A stretch of DNA of 64,000 bases, taken from assembly GCF_030813055.1 (NCBI RefSeq), contig NZ_JAUSTW010000001.1, positions 434,001 through 498,000 on the forward strand. Direction: 5' to 3'. This DNA comes from Neobacillus ginsengisoli. Its GTDB lineage: Bacteria; Bacillota; Bacilli; Bacillales_B; DSM-18226. Numbering within the stretch: position 1 is the first letter of the stretch; the number at the start of each line of letters is the position of its first letter. The position numbers and the translations under genes were made by a program. Below, one piece after another: positions 25,795-36,363 of this stretch. A model generated the notes under the pieces. It saw nothing but the letters and a program-made list of their open reading frames with translations, searched no databases and was not told where the DNA came from.

Positions 25795-26649
25795 ATGTCA
25801 GCGATCAATATTGATGGTAAAAAAATTGCGGCTAATAAAAAAGTGGAAATTGCTCAAGAAGTGCAAAAATTAAAGGAAACAGGTGTTACACCCGGATTAG
25901 CCGTCATTCTAGTTGGAAATAACCAAGCATCAAGAACGTATGTTAACAGCAAACAAAAAACATGCAGCGAGCTTGGAATGCATTCTTTATTAATTGAATA
26001 TCCCGAGACAGTTTCAGAGGAAGAACTGCTTGCTAAAATTGAAGAGCTGAATATAGACCCAAATATCCATGGGATTTTAGTTCAACTTCCGATCCCAAAA
26101 CATATTGATGAAACAAAAGTAATTGAAACAATTTCTCCTTTAAAAGATGTCGATGGGTTTCATCCGATTAACATTGGGAGAATGATGACAGGGCAGGATT
26201 CATTTTTACCGTGTACCCCTTATGGTGTAATGGTGCTCCTTGAGGAATCAGGTATTTCAATCGAGGGTAAAAATGTGGTTATAGTTGGAAGAAGTAATAT
26301 TGTCGGCAAGCCTTCCGGACAATTATTCCTTAATCAAAACGCAACTGTAACGTATTGTCATTCAAAAACACAGGATTTAAAGGTACATACTACCCAAGCA
26401 GATATTATTGTTGCTGCTGTAGGGAAAGCAAATTTTATTAAAGCGGAGCATGTAAAAGAAGGCGCTGTTGTAATTGATGTGGGAATAAATCGTAATGAAG
26501 CAGGCAAACTTTGTGGTGACGTTGACTACCAAGAAGTAAGCGAGAAAGCTGGTTATATAACTCCGGTTCCCGGTGGAGTAGGTCCAATGACAATCACGAT
26601 GCTAATGTACAATACGTTAAAATCGGCCAAAAATAGTTCTTGCTTGTAA
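25795..26649 (+). CDS. folD: Bifunctional methylenetetrahydrofolate dehydrogenase / cyclohydrolase
   Basis: A 284-residue enzyme interconverting 5,10-methylene-, methenyl- and 10-formyl-tetrahydrofolate. The substrate motif with catalytic Lys is [13 protein letters not shown] near 50-62, followed by [11 protein letters not shown] and [12 protein letters not shown]; the Rossmann motif is [13 protein letters not shown] near 160-172, and [14 protein letters not shown] closes the fold. GGGGGA precedes the ATG. Confidence 0.97.
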   Translation: MSAINIDGKKIAANKKVEIAQEVQKLKETGVTPGLAVILVGNNQASRTYVNSKQKTCSELGMHSLLIEYPETVSEEELLAKIEELNIDPNIHGILVQLPIPKHIDETKVIETISPLKDVDGFHPINIGRMMTGQDSFLPCTPYGVMVLLEESGISIEGKNVVIVGRSNIVGKPSGQLFLNQNATVTYCHSKTQDLKVHTTQADIIVAAVGKANFIKAEHVKEGAVVIDVGINRNEAGKLCGDVDYQEVSEKAGYITPVPGGVGPMTITMLMYNTLKSAKNSSCL

Positions 26650-26793
26650 ATTATTTTTATGAAAGTTTTAAAATTGTCCTTATCCCTTATTGTTATTTAA
26701 GTCCTTTCCCGTGGATTACGGACAAAAAAAGGAACTAAATATATAATGGATAAGGACAGTTTTTATTCTTTTCAGTGCTAAAAGGAGTTTTTT

Positions 26794-28149
26794 ATGCAGG
26801 AGCAACGGTATTTATCTGTAAACGCACTTACAAAGTATATAAAAAGAAAATTTGATGCCGATCCTCATTTGCATGATATCCATGTGAGAGGTGAAATTTC
26901 GAATTTTAAACAGCACTCAAGCGGACATATGTATTTTACATTAAAGGATGAAAAAGCCAGGATTCTTGCTGTTATGTTTTCAAGCCAATCAAGGTCCATG
27001 AAATTTTCTCCTGAAAATGGGATGAAGGTAATTGTTAAGGGAGATATCACGGTTTACGAACCGAGCGGTCAATATCAAATTTATATAAAAGAAATGCAGC
27101 CTGACGGGATTGGAGAATTATTTTTAGCATATGAGCAATTGAAACAAAGGCTGGAATTGGAAGGACTATTTGCACCCGAAAAGAAAAAAATCATTCCATT
27201 GTACCCTAAAACCGTTGGCGTCATAACCTCTCCAACAGGCGCTGCCATTAGAGATATAATCACAACTATTAAAAGGCGATTTCCGATAGTCAATATTCTT
27301 GTTTTCCCTGCACTTGTACAAGGTGATAATGCAGCACCATCGATTACCAAGGCCATTGAAAAAGCCAATAAGATGGTTGATATTGATGTGTTAATTGTTG
27401 GACGGGGAGGAGGTTCAATTGAAGAGCTATGGGCATTCAACGAAGAACTGGTTGCTAGAGCTATTTATACCTCCAACATTCCTATAATCTCAGCGGTCGG
27501 CCATGAAACGGATTTTACAATTGCTGATTTTGTTGCCGATTTACGTGCTCCAACTCCTACAGGTGCAGCTGAACTTGCAGTGCCGCACATTGAGGAATTA
27601 ATGGAGCGGGTGTTGCAGCGCCAAACCCGTTTACTTCGGGCCATGAACGAAAAGTTTCGTTTTGAAAAAGAGCGGTTAAACCGTGCTAAAAAATCATATG
27701 CTTTTCGATATCCTCATCGACTTTATGAGCAAAAGCTTGAACATGTCGATAAATTAACAGAAATGCTCGTCCGTGGTGCCTCTCGGTTGACATTACTCAA
27801 AAGAGGGCAGCAGGAAAGCCAATATAAAAGGCTATTACGGAATCATCCAAGCGAGGCATTACGCGAAGCGGAAGCTCGGTTTGTACGCTCACAAAAAGAT
27901 ATAAATCGTTCGATGAGACAGATCCTTTTAAAGAAACAAACGGAATTTGATTCGATCATATCGACTTTACAAGCATTGAGTCCATTAAAGATTATGGAAC
28001 GTGGGTATAGTCTTGTATACATGGAAAACCAGCTAGTAAAAAGTGTTAAACAAATAAAAATGAATGAATCAGTACGAATTCAATTAACCGATGGAAACCT
28101 TTTCTGTAAAGTGGAAACGATAAAGGAGAATGAAAAGGATGGCAAATGA
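26794..28149 (+). CDS. xseA: Exodeoxyribonuclease VII large subunit
   Basis: A 451-residue nuclease subunit with an N-terminal OB-fold (about 1-100, with [22 protein letters not shown]), a catalytic core containing [14 protein letters not shown] and [42 protein letters not shown] near 244-268, and a long coiled-coil to about 400. AAAGGAG precedes the ATG. Its 3' end overlaps the xseB start by 11 bases. Confidence 0.96.
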   Translation: MQEQRYLSVNALTKYIKRKFDADPHLHDIHVRGEISNFKQHSSGHMYFTLKDEKARILAVMFSSQSRSMKFSPENGMKVIVKGDITVYEPSGQYQIYIKEMQPDGIGELFLAYEQLKQRLELEGLFAPEKKKIIPLYPKTVGVITSPTGAAIRDIITTIKRRFPIVNILVFPALVQGDNAAPSITKAIEKANKMVDIDVLIVGRGGGSIEELWAFNEELVARAIYTSNIPIISAVGHETDFTIADFVADLRAPTPTGAAELAVPHIEELMERVLQRQTRLLRAMNEKFRFEKERLNRAKKSYAFRYPHRLYEQKLEHVDKLTEMLVRGASRLTLLKRGQQESQYKRLLRNHPSEALREAEARFVRSQKDINRSMRQILLKKQTEFDSIISTLQALSPLKIMERGYSLVYMENQLVKSVKQIKMNESVRIQLTDGNLFCKVETIKENEKDGK

Positions 28150-28372
28150 AAAAAATTTAACATTTGAAGATGCGATGAATAAGCTTGAACAAATTGTGGA
28201 TAGGCTTGAAGAGGGAGATGTGCCTTTAGAAGAAGCGATTGCTTACTATAAAGAAGGAATGGAACTTTCCAAGCTTTGCCATGATAAATTGAAAAGTGTT
28301 GAAGAACAACTCACCCAAATTATTACAGAGGATGGCCGTACGGAAAGTTTTTCAATTGAAGAGGAGGAATAG
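28139..28372 (+). CDS. xseB: Exodeoxyribonuclease VII small subunit
   Basis: A 77-residue helical protein with [28 protein letters not shown], the family signature. ATG 28139 is 10 bases after AAGGAG; the ATG at 28130 is only one base away from it. Overlaps xseA and sits 2 bases before ispA. Confidence 0.94.
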   Translation: MANEKNLTFEDAMNKLEQIVDRLEEGDVPLEEAIAYYKEGMELSKLCHDKLKSVEEQLTQIITEDGRTESFSIEEEE

Positions 28373-28374
28373 AC

Positions 28375-29268
28375 TTGGGTACCGGGTTACTGAATGCGTT
28401 TGCGAACGAATATAAACTGCTGCTTGAAGCAGAGCTTCGGACTCTGGTAGACAAGCTTGATGCTCCTCCTGTGATTAAAGATGCGATGCAATATTCCCTT
28501 GGAGCAGGTGGAAAGAGGATCCGTCCATTATTGTTATTTGCAACTTTGGATGCATTTGGGATCGATCCTAAAAGAGGGTTACTTGCCGCGTCAGCCATTG
28601 AAATGGTCCATACTTATTCCTTAATTCATGATGACCTTCCAAGTATGGATGACGATGACCTAAGAAGAGGAAAACCGACCAACCACAAAGTGTTTGGTGA
28701 AGCAGTCGCTATCCTTGCAGGGGATGCCTTGTTAACCTATAGCTTTGAAGTAATGGGGAAAATTCCGAACGAATATACATCGTCCGAAACAAAACTAAGA
28801 CTGGTTATTGAGCTTGCAAAAGCAGCTGGGACGGAAGGGATGGTCGGGGGCCAAGTTGCTGATATGGAAGGTGAAGAAAAAGACCTTACACTAGAAGAGC
28901 TTGAGTACATACATATTCATAAAACAGGAAAGCTTTTAAGATTTAGTGTATTAGCGGGAGCGATGATTGCTGAAGCTAGTGAAAGCCAACTGGAAAACTT
29001 AGCGGCATTTGCACACCATCTGGGTCTCGCTTTTCAGATACAGGATGATATTCTTGATTTAGAAGGAAATCAAGAATTAATTGGCAAGCCTGTCGGAAGT
29101 GATGCAGTAAATCATAAAAGTACCTATCCGCAATTGTTATCAATGGAAGGTGCAAAAAAAGCCTTACTTAATCAAATAAATTTTTCAAAAAGTTTTTTAA
29201 ATCAGTCAGGCTTAAAAACCGACCTCCTGTTGGAAATAACTGATTTAGTTGCATCGAGAGACCACTAA
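28375..29268 (+). CDS. ispA: Farnesyl diphosphate synthase / geranyltranstransferase
   Basis: A 297-residue prenyltransferase making farnesyl diphosphate from isopentenyl and dimethylallyl diphosphate. The first aspartate-rich motif DDLPSMDDDDLRRG is near residues 84-97 and the second DDILD near 223-227; GGKRIRP binds the diphosphate. The TTG start has GAGGAGG upstream. It lies between xseB and dxs, giving two isoprenoid genes together. Confidence 0.95.
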   Translation: MGTGLLNAFANEYKLLLEAELRTLVDKLDAPPVIKDAMQYSLGAGGKRIRPLLLFATLDAFGIDPKRGLLAASAIEMVHTYSLIHDDLPSMDDDDLRRGKPTNHKVFGEAVAILAGDALLTYSFEVMGKIPNEYTSSETKLRLVIELAKAAGTEGMVGGQVADMEGEEKDLTLEELEYIHIHKTGKLLRFSVLAGAMIAEASESQLENLAAFAHHLGLAFQIQDDILDLEGNQELIGKPVGSDAVNHKSTYPQLLSMEGAKKALLNQINFSKSFLNQSGLKTDLLLEITDLVASRDH

Positions 29269-29460
29269 ATATCGGCATTTGAGGCTTTTTTCTAATTGTG
29301 TTATAATTGTTTTCAATGAAGAAAACGTTGTCAATGCCGTTATCACTTTCGTGTTAGCGGCTATTTTTTAATAAATCTCTTTGATGGGAACTATCCTTCG
29401 TGAACTCATTAAATGGGAATAAATGTAGAAAGAAAAAGTATGAAAGTGAGTGGTCCAAAA

Positions 29461-31356
29461 ATGGATCTGTTATCAATAAAAGACCCGTCCTTTTTAAAAG
29501 GGATGTCAAATAAAGAATTGGAGGTTCTAAGTCAAGAAATACGCCAATTCTTGATTGAAAAGCTGTCTGTTACCGGAGGCCATATTGGACCGAATTTAGG
29601 TGTTGTCGAATTAACAATTGCTTTACATAAATGTTTTGAAAGTCCCAAGGATAAAATTATTTGGGATGTCGGACATCAGTCGTATGTCCATAAAATCTTA
29701 ACGGGCAGGGCTTGTGATTTTGATTCATTGCGCCAATTTAAAGGCTTATGCGGATTTCCAAAACGGATTGAAAGCGAACATGATGTCTGGGAAACAGGTC
29801 ATAGTTCTACATCCCTTTCAGCGGCAATGGGGATGGCTATTGCCAGGGATTTAAAAAAGGAAAAATCATTTGTCGTACCTGTAATTGGCGATGGGGCTTT
29901 AACAGGTGGAATGGCATTAGAAGCGCTAAATCATATAGGACATGAGAAAAAAGACATGATCGTTATTTTGAATGATAATGAGATGTCTATTGCACCAAAT
30001 GTTGGAGCCATTAACAACATTCTAGGTCAATTGCGAACCGCTGGAAAGTATCAGTGGGTTAAAGATGAATTAGAAGTGTTGTTAAAGAAGGTTCCTGCAG
30101 TTGGAGGAGTGCTTGCTGCAACCGCCGAAAGGATAAAAGATAGCCTTAAATATTTACTAGTATCCGGAATGTTTTTTGAAGAATTGGGCTTTACCTATTT
30201 AGGTCCAATTGATGGACACAGTTATGAAGATTTATTCGATAATTTAAGCTATGCAAAAAAAACACCAGGTCCTGTCCTTCTACATGTTATTACTAAGAAG
30301 GGGAAGGGGTACTTCCCTGCAGAAAGCGACAAAACAGGGACGTGGCATGGAACAGGCCCATATAAAACCGACACAGGAACGTTCGTAAAGCCGGCTAAAA
30401 CACCGCCACCTGCATGGAGCAGCCTAGTGAGTGAAACCGTGCGAAGGCTTGCACGCGATGATAATCGGATTGTGGCAATTACCCCTGCGATGCCGGTCGG
30501 TTCTAAACTTGAAGGCTTTGCAAGTGAATTTCCTGAACGAATGTATGATGTCGGTATTGCGGAACAGCATGCTGCTACAGTTGCAGCAGGCTTGGCAACT
30601 CAAAATATGAAGCCGTTTTTAGCCATCTATTCAACATTTTTGCAGCGTGCCTATGATCAGGTAGTTCATGATATTTGCCGCCAAAATCTAAATGTATTTA
30701 TCGGTATTGATCGGGCCGGATTAGTAGGTGCTGACGGTGAGACTCATCAAGGTGTATTCGATATTGCCTTTTTAAGGCATGTACCAAATATAGTTGTCAT
30801 GATGCCTAAGGATGAAAATGAAGGGCAACACATGGTTTATACAGCGTTAAAATATAATGACGGGCCGATTGCCATGAGATTTCCGCGCGGTAATGGAATT
30901 GGCGTTCCTATGGATGCTGAGCTTCATGAAGTCCCAATTGGAACGTGGGAAATTATCAGGGAAGGTGAGGACGCTGCTATTTTAACCTTTGGAACAACTA
31001 TTCCAATGGCAATGGAAGCGGCAGTGATCCTTGAAAAACAGGGCATATCTGTAAAAGTTATTAATGCACGCTTCATTAAGCCTTTGGATAAAAAAATGCT
31101 AAAAACTCTTTTAGCAACAAACATTCCATTATTAACGATTGAAGAAGCAGTATTGCAAGGCGGGTTTGGCAGTTCAGTCCTTGAATTTGCCCATGATCAT
31201 GGGTATTACAGCACGGTTATTGACAGGATCGGAATTCCCGACCAATTTATAGAGCATGGTGATGTTGGCTCTTTACTTGAAGAGATTGGTTTAACGACTC
31301 AGGAAGCGGTCAAAAGACTTACTATACTTGCACGGAAAAAACAACAAAGGGCCTAA
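29461..31356 (+). CDS. dxs: 1-deoxy-D-xylulose-5-phosphate synthase
   Basis: A TPP-dependent enzyme joining pyruvate and glyceraldehyde-3-phosphate in the MEP isoprenoid pathway. The thiamine motif is [16 protein letters not shown] with NDNEMSI about 25 residues on, and the C-terminal transketolase-like domain includes the E1-type DVGIAEQHA segment. I chose ATG 29461, where homologues begin ([13 protein letters not shown]), giving 631 residues; the ribosome site there is weak (GTGAGTGG), and in-frame ATGs at 29413 and 29440 remain possible. The 3' end is 3 bases from yqxC. Confidence 0.93.
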   Translation: MDLLSIKDPSFLKGMSNKELEVLSQEIRQFLIEKLSVTGGHIGPNLGVVELTIALHKCFESPKDKIIWDVGHQSYVHKILTGRACDFDSLRQFKGLCGFPKRIESEHDVWETGHSSTSLSAAMGMAIARDLKKEKSFVVPVIGDGALTGGMALEALNHIGHEKKDMIVILNDNEMSIAPNVGAINNILGQLRTAGKYQWVKDELEVLLKKVPAVGGVLAATAERIKDSLKYLLVSGMFFEELGFTYLGPIDGHSYEDLFDNLSYAKKTPGPVLLHVITKKGKGYFPAESDKTGTWHGTGPYKTDTGTFVKPAKTPPPAWSSLVSETVRRLARDDNRIVAITPAMPVGSKLEGFASEFPERMYDVGIAEQHAATVAAGLATQNMKPFLAIYSTFLQRAYDQVVHDICRQNLNVFIGIDRAGLVGADGETHQGVFDIAFLRHVPNIVVMMPKDENEGQHMVYTALKYNDGPIAMRFPRGNGIGVPMDAELHEVPIGTWEIIREGEDAAILTFGTTIPMAMEAAVILEKQGISVKVINARFIKPLDKKMLKTLLATNIPLLTIEEAVLQGGFGSSVLEFAHDHGYYSTVIDRIGIPDQFIEHGDVGSLLEEIGLTTQEAVKRLTILARKKQQRA

Positions 31357-31359
31357 TAC

Positions 31360-32199
31360 ATGAAAAATAAAGAACGATTAGATGTTTTACTAGTGGAAAG
31401 AGGTTTAGCACAAACACGCGAAAAAGCTAAAAGGGCAATTATGGCGGGGCTTGTTTATACAAATGAAGAGCGATTGGATAAACCAGGAGAAAAAGTAAAA
31501 GCGGATATCCCTCTCACAATAAAGGGGAATATGCTTCCTTATGTAAGCCGTGGGGGATTAAAGCTTGAGAAAGCATTAAAGGTTTTTGATGTAACCGCAC
31601 AAGATAAAGTGTTGTTGGATATTGGAGCTTCGACGGGTGGTTTTACAGATTGTGCCCTGCAAAATGGTGCGAAAATGTCTTATGCCTTAGATGTAGGTTA
31701 TAATCAGCTTGCATGGAAACTCCGTCAGGATGAGCGGGTAGTGGTAATGGAAAGGACGAATTTTCGTTATGTCACTCCCCCTGATTTAATGCGTGAAATG
31801 CCAAATTTTGCAAGCATTGATGTATCGTTTATCTCCTTAACTTTAATTCTTCCTGTTTTAAAAACACTGCTAGTACCGGGAAGTGATATTATTGCCCTTG
31901 TGAAGCCTCAATTTGAGGCAGGAAGAGAGCAGGTTGGAAAAAAAGGAATAGTCCGGGATGAAAAAGTACATTTGCAGGTTATAAATAAAATTATTGATTT
32001 TTCCATTCAACAGGGCTATTTTGTGAAAAATTTATCCTTTTCGCCAATTACCGGCGGTGAAGGGAACATTGAATTCCTTCTACACATAAAATGGGAAGGT
32101 GAACGGGATACCGGGGTTAATGAGCTGCACGTCCCCCCTTTGAATGTTGTATTGGAAGCCCACCAAGAATTTAAAACAAAAGACAAGGCAGAAGGATAG
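31360..32199 (+). CDS. yqxC: TlyA-family rRNA methyltransferase (S4 + FtsJ-like)
   Basis: A 279-residue protein with an S4 RNA-binding domain (residues 4-65, RLDVLLVERGLAQTREKAKRAIMAG) and a Rossmann methyltransferase domain whose SAM motif is LLDIGASTGGFTD near 88-100, with the catalytic-type ALVKPQFEAGRE. TlyA homologues methylate rRNA at ribose 2'-OH and some are haemolysin-annotated. Position between dxs and argR is standard. Confidence 0.9.
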   Translation: MKNKERLDVLLVERGLAQTREKAKRAIMAGLVYTNEERLDKPGEKVKADIPLTIKGNMLPYVSRGGLKLEKALKVFDVTAQDKVLLDIGASTGGFTDCALQNGAKMSYALDVGYNQLAWKLRQDERVVVMERTNFRYVTPPDLMREMPNFASIDVSFISLTLILPVLKTLLVPGSDIIALVKPQFEAGREQVGKKGIVRDEKVHLQVINKIIDFSIQQGYFVKNLSFSPITGGEGNIEFLLHIKWEGERDTGVNELHVPPLNVVLEAHQEFKTKDKAEG

Positions 32200-32238
32200 G
32201 CATTTAGCTTATCCTTTTATTGTTTAAACTTGGAGAAA

Positions 32239-32346
32239 TGTCTAGCTCCAGTGCCTAGGAACTCTAGTCATAAGCCAATACGCCAAGAAGGTAAAAAGCA
32301 ACCTTCTTATGCTTGTCGCCCCTGAGCAGGGCGCTTCCGCTTTTCT
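32239..32346 (-). repeat. Dispersed extragenic repeat, copy B (longest standard form)
   Basis: On the minus strand it starts AAAAGCGGAAGCGCCCTGC, contains a hairpin (AGAAGGT with ACCTTCT) and ends CACTGGAGCTAGACA. Its ends match copies A, C and D. It fills much of the yqxC-argR gap; the remainder has the argR upstream region with GAGGTG. Confidence 0.75.
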
Positions 32347-32440
32347 ATGTACATTATTTGCAAAATCAGCTAACATAGGTGTAGAAGCGACAAATTAGTA
32401 CAAAATACATAATGGTTTTGAATGTTTATGAGGTGAAAAA

Positions 32441-32890
32441 ATGAATAAAGGTCAGCGCCATATTAAAATACGGGAAATTATTACTAATAATGATATTGAA
32501 ACTCAAGATGAGTTAGTAGATGAGCTAAAAAATGCAGGGTATAATGTGACCCAGGCTACTGTTTCCCGTGACATTAAAGAATTGCATCTTGTAAAGGTGC
32601 CTTTAATTGATGGCAGATACAAATACAGTTTGCCTGCTGATCAAAGATTTAATCCATTACAAAAGCTAAAGAGATCGTTAATGGATGCATTCGTTCGAAT
32701 TGATTCAGCCGGACATTTATTAGTTATGAAATGTTTGCCGGGAAATGCAATGGCTATTGGTGCATTAATTGATCATCTTGATTGGGATGAAATTTTAGGA
32801 ACCATTTGTGGTGATGATACGCTTTTGATTATTTGCCGAACACAGGAAGATACAGAAATCATCACAAACCGATTCCTTGATATGCTTTAA
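32441..32890 (+). CDS. argR: Arginine repressor
   Basis: A 149-residue DNA-binding regulator (AhrC/ArgR): an N-terminal winged helix ([24 protein letters not shown] and [16 protein letters not shown]) and a C-terminal hexamerisation/arginine-binding domain with [32 protein letters not shown]. It represses arginine synthesis and activates catabolism when arginine is high. GAGGTG precedes the ATG. Confidence 0.96.
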   Translation: MNKGQRHIKIREIITNNDIETQDELVDELKNAGYNVTQATVSRDIKELHLVKVPLIDGRYKYSLPADQRFNPLQKLKRSLMDAFVRIDSAGHLLVMKCLPGNAMAIGALIDHLDWDEILGTICGDDTLLIICRTQEDTEIITNRFLDML

Positions 32891-32905
32891 CTGGGGGAAT
32901 GCTTT

Positions 32906-34612
32906 TTGTTATCCGAACTATCGATAAAAAATTTCGCCATTATCGAAGCCCTCTCCATTTCGTATGAGAAAGGGTTAACAGTATTAACTGGAGAAACCGG
33001 AGCGGGAAAATCGATTATTATTGACGCGATTCATTTATTAGTTGGCGGGAGAGGATCAGCTGAATTTGTCCGTCACGGCGAAGAAAAGGCAGAAATTGAA
33101 GGATTATTTCAAATTGACGATCCGCATCATCCTTGCTTTGGAAGAGCAATGGAATTTGGGATTGAAATTGAAGAAGGAATGGTCGTATTACGGCGTGATA
33201 TTTCAAAAACAGGAAAAAGTGTTTGCAGAATTAATGGGAAACTGGTGACAATTGCTACTCTTCGTGAATTCGGTTCGACACTGGTTGATATACATGGTCA
33301 ACATGAGCATCAAGAATTAATGGATGAGTCGAAGCATTTAATGCTCCTGGACCAATATGGCTTTGAGGAAATTTCCTTTTCACAAGATGAATACCTGGAA
33401 GTTTTCCATCGTTTCGAACAAACATTAAACAAGCTTAAGTCTTTAAATGAGAACGAGCAACAAACTGCTCATCGCCTTGATTTAATTCAGTTTCAATTTG
33501 ATGAAATCCAAAAGGCCGATTTAAAACCCAACGAAGATGAAGAGCTTTTTGAGGAAAAAAGAAAGCTTGGGAATTTTGAAAGAGTATTTGAAGCCATTCA
33601 ATCAAGCTATACAGCCTTAAATGGAGAACAAAAAGGGTTGGACTGGATCAGTATGGTTATGGGACACCTGGAAGATGCTGCATCGCTGGATCCGGCATAT
33701 AAAGGGCTTTTTGAGTCCGTATCGAATAGTTATTATCAGTTGGAAGATGCTGCACGTTCATTGAGAAATGAATTAGATATATTGGAGTACGACCCACAAC
33801 GATTAAATGAAATTGAAGAAAGATTGAATGAAATTAACCAATTAAAACGAAAATACGGTAAAACAATCGATGAAATTTTGATATATTCAGCCAAAATTGA
33901 AGAAGAAATTGAAACCTTGCAAAATAAAGAAACACATATCAGTGATTTGGAAAAAGAATTAGCTTCGATTAAAAAAGATTTAGTCCTTGAAGCAAAACAA
34001 TTGACTGAACTACGTAAAAAATGGGCGGGAAAACTAACAAAATTAATACATAAAGAACTTAAAGAATTATACATGGCAAAAACGGTTTTTGAAATTCGTA
34101 TAGATTCTGATTTACAGCATTTTACAAAAAATGGTGTTGATCAAGTGGAATTTTATATTTCTACTAACCCTGGTGAACCGTTAAAGCCACTGTCAAAAGT
34201 TGCCTCCGGTGGAGAATTGTCTAGGATTATGTTGGCATTAAAAAGCATTTTTTCTAAACATCAAGGCGTCACTTCGATTATTTTCGATGAAGTTGATACA
34301 GGTGTAAGTGGAAGAGTTGCCCAAGCGATTGCTGAAAAAATCTATAAAGTTGCCTCAGATTCACAGGTATTATGTATTTCGCATTTGCCACAAGTAGCTG
34401 CAATGGCAGATACGCATTTGTTCATTTCCAAAGTCACAAAAGCGGGGAGGACAAAAACCTCCGTTACTCCATTAAAGGTAGAAGAAAAGATTAAAGAAAT
34501 AGGCAGAATGATTTCCGGGGTCGAAATCACAGACCTTACAAAAAAACATGCAGAGGAATTATTAAATTTAGCTTCAGAGAATAAGAAAAGCGGAAGCGCC
34601 TTGCGGAGCTAG
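32906..34612 (+). CDS. recN: DNA repair protein RecN, C-terminus derived from a repeat
   Basis: A 568-residue SMC-like ATPase acting early in double-strand break repair. Walker A TGETGAGKS is at about residues 29-37, a long coiled coil fills the middle, and the signature ASGGELSRIMLALK and Walker B IIFDEVDTGVSGR are near 433-470. The TTG start has GGGGGA 8 bases upstream. Oddity: the last residues KKSGSALRS and the TAG stop are encoded by repeat copy C, so the native C-terminus has been replaced or extended. Core motifs are intact, so it should function. Confidence 0.94.
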   Translation: MLSELSIKNFAIIEALSISYEKGLTVLTGETGAGKSIIIDAIHLLVGGRGSAEFVRHGEEKAEIEGLFQIDDPHHPCFGRAMEFGIEIEEGMVVLRRDISKTGKSVCRINGKLVTIATLREFGSTLVDIHGQHEHQELMDESKHLMLLDQYGFEEISFSQDEYLEVFHRFEQTLNKLKSLNENEQQTAHRLDLIQFQFDEIQKADLKPNEDEELFEEKRKLGNFERVFEAIQSSYTALNGEQKGLDWISMVMGHLEDAASLDPAYKGLFESVSNSYYQLEDAARSLRNELDILEYDPQRLNEIEERLNEINQLKRKYGKTIDEILIYSAKIEEEIETLQNKETHISDLEKELASIKKDLVLEAKQLTELRKKWAGKLTKLIHKELKELYMAKTVFEIRIDSDLQHFTKNGVDQVEFYISTNPGEPLKPLSKVASGGELSRIMLALKSIFSKHQGVTSIIFDEVDTGVSGRVAQAIAEKIYKVASDSQVLCISHLPQVAAMADTHLFISKVTKAGRTKTSVTPLKVEEKIKEIGRMISGVEITDLTKKHAEELLNLASENKKSGSALRS

Positions 34613-34616
34613 ACAA
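34585..34616 (+). repeat. Dispersed extragenic repeat, copy C (minimal, inside recN end)
   Basis: AAGAAAAGCGGAAGCGCC is joined by TTGC to GGAGCTAGACAATT: only the two ends of the element remain. The recN stop codon TAG lies within its GAGCTAGACA end. Confidence 0.65.
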
Positions 34617-34661
34617 TTGTCCTTTTATAAGCTAAAATTTCAAAAATTTTTATAAAAATTG

Positions 34662-34690
34662 AAAAGCTATCCATTCTGGGTAGCTTTTTT
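34662..34690 (+). terminator. Terminator of recN
   Basis: AAAAGCTATCC pairs with GGGTAGCTTTTTT around a 5-base loop, ending in T6. Confidence 0.82.
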
Positions 34691-34783
34691 ATATTGGTGC
34701 AAGTTATAAATGACTGTGAAGGAGGCAAAATTATAGATGTAGCCATTTCAATGAGTAAACTAGAAGCGAGGAGAGTGAAAAGT

Positions 34784-36073
34784 TTGAAGATGGAAATTAT
34801 TAGAAAGATCATTGGTGGAATTCTCCTTGTTTCATTAATCAGTCTTATTTTTTATCAGCCTATACAACAATATCTTGATATACCAAAGACGATTACCGTC
34901 TTTGAAGGTGAAGATTTTACATTTCAAAAGGCTGCCCCGGTATCAGCCACTTTAGTTTCTCACAATTCGAGTATTGCACTTGGACAAAACAATCATTCAG
35001 TATCTGTAAAAGCAAAGGAAAAGGGCAATAATGAAATGCTTTTAGAATTTGCAGGAATCCCCGTTAAAAAAGTCGATGTTAATGTCTTAAAGGATTTTCG
35101 TGTTATTCCCGGCGGACAATCAATTGGTGTTAAATTAAATACTGTCGGTGTCTTGGTCGTTGGTCACCATTTAGTAAATACCGATCATGGGAAAAAGTCA
35201 CCCGGTGAAATTGCCGGTGTTAAAATTGGAGATATTATAACTGAAATAAATGGTACTAAGATCGAAAAAATGACAGATGTAGCACCATTTGTACAAAATG
35301 CAGGACAAAGCGGTAAACCATTGGATATGGTCATTAGCAGAGAAAGTGGAAAATTTACTACAAAACTTACTCCGTTAAAAGATACGGGAGAAAACTCGTA
35401 TAAACTTGGATTATATATTAGGGACTCAGCTGCAGGAATTGGAACAATGACCTTTGTCCACCCTGGGTCAAAAAAATATGGTGCCTTAGGGCATGTAATT
35501 TCCGATATGGATACAAAGAAGCCGATAGTTGTTGAAGATGGTCAAATTGTTCGCTCTACCGTTACTTCAATCGAAAAAGGCAGTAACGGCGACCCGGGAG
35601 AAAAGCTGGCCCGATTCTCCTCAGATCGTGAAATTGTCGGTAATATCCAAAAAAACAGTCCGTTTGGAATCTTTGGTGAGATGAATAAAGATTTAAAAAA
35701 CGGGATTATGGATAAGCCAATACCAATAGCGTTATCCCATCAGGTAAAAGAAGGACCTGCTAAGATTTTGACAGTGGTAAATGATGACCGAGTAGAAGCA
35801 TTTGATATTGAAATTGTCAGTTCGATCCCACAAAAATTTCCAGCCACCAAGGGCATTGTTATTAAAGTCACTGATCCAAAGCTCCTTGAAAAAACAGGAG
35901 GTATTGTTCAAGGAATGAGCGGCAGTCCAATTATTCAGGACGGGAAGCTCGTAGGGGCAGTGACACATGTCTTTGTTAATGATCCGACCTCCGGTTATGG
36001 TGTGCACATTGAATGGATGCTGGATGAAGCGGGAATTAATATATATGATAAACCGAAGGAGAAAGCTAGCTGA
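34784..36073 (+). CDS. spoIVB: SpoIVB signalling serine peptidase (S55)
   Basis: A forespore-secreted protease that triggers pro-sigma-K processing through SpoIVFA/BofA in B. subtilis. It has an N-terminal membrane anchor (about 5-24), a PDZ domain (around 110-185) and the S55 peptidase domain with His in ALGHVI and the nucleophile Ser in GMSGSPI near residue 380. I chose TTG 34784 (429 residues, near the usual 425), 9 bases after GAGGAGA. An in-frame ATG at 34790 and a longer frame from 34694 are less likely. Confidence 0.93.
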   Translation: MKMEIIRKIIGGILLVSLISLIFYQPIQQYLDIPKTITVFEGEDFTFQKAAPVSATLVSHNSSIALGQNNHSVSVKAKEKGNNEMLLEFAGIPVKKVDVNVLKDFRVIPGGQSIGVKLNTVGVLVVGHHLVNTDHGKKSPGEIAGVKIGDIITEINGTKIEKMTDVAPFVQNAGQSGKPLDMVISRESGKFTTKLTPLKDTGENSYKLGLYIRDSAAGIGTMTFVHPGSKKYGALGHVISDMDTKKPIVVEDGQIVRSTVTSIEKGSNGDPGEKLARFSSDREIVGNIQKNSPFGIFGEMNKDLKNGIMDKPIPIALSHQVKEGPAKILTVVNDDRVEAFDIEIVSSIPQKFPATKGIVIKVTDPKLLEKTGGIVQGMSGSPIIQDGKLVGAVTHVFVNDPTSGYGVHIEWMLDEAGINIYDKPKEKAS

Positions 36074-36080
36074 ATTTAAA

Positions 36081-36110
36081 AAGAGGATGACGTTGAGTCA
36101 TCCTCTTATA
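36081..36110 (+). terminator. Terminator-like hairpin after spoIVB
   Basis: AAGAGGATGAC and GTCATCCTCTT form an 11-bp stem with a 5-base loop. The following T-run is poor, so termination may be incomplete. Confidence 0.7.
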
Positions 36111-36235
36111 ATGCGCAAAGATTATTCGACAAATTTCAGTTATTTTTTGGAATTTATGCGATTTTCGTCGAAAATAAGAGAAAAATAAAGAAAATATAAG
36201 ATTTTATCACTAATTTAAGAAATGTTAAAAAAATG

Positions 36236-36264
36236 AGAGGAATTTTTGTTGCATTGTCGAATTT
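36236..36264 (+). promoter_or_regulatory. Sigma-H promoter with overlapping 0A box upstream of spo0A
   Basis: AGAGGAATT and GTCGAATTT separated by 11 bases match the sigma-H consensus (RNAGGAWWW and RNNGAATWW). A 0A box TGTCGAA at 36255-36261 overlaps the -10 element, and a second box lies inverted at 36125-36131 (TTCGACA). This matches the known autoregulated sigma-H promoter of spo0A. Confidence 0.75.
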
Positions 36265-36363
36265 CTAATTTAGAATAGATATAAGAGAAGAAAAATCACA
36301 GAATAAAATCACATAGCTAATATAGACTAGAGACTACAATTGGATTTGAGGAGGAAAATGGAG

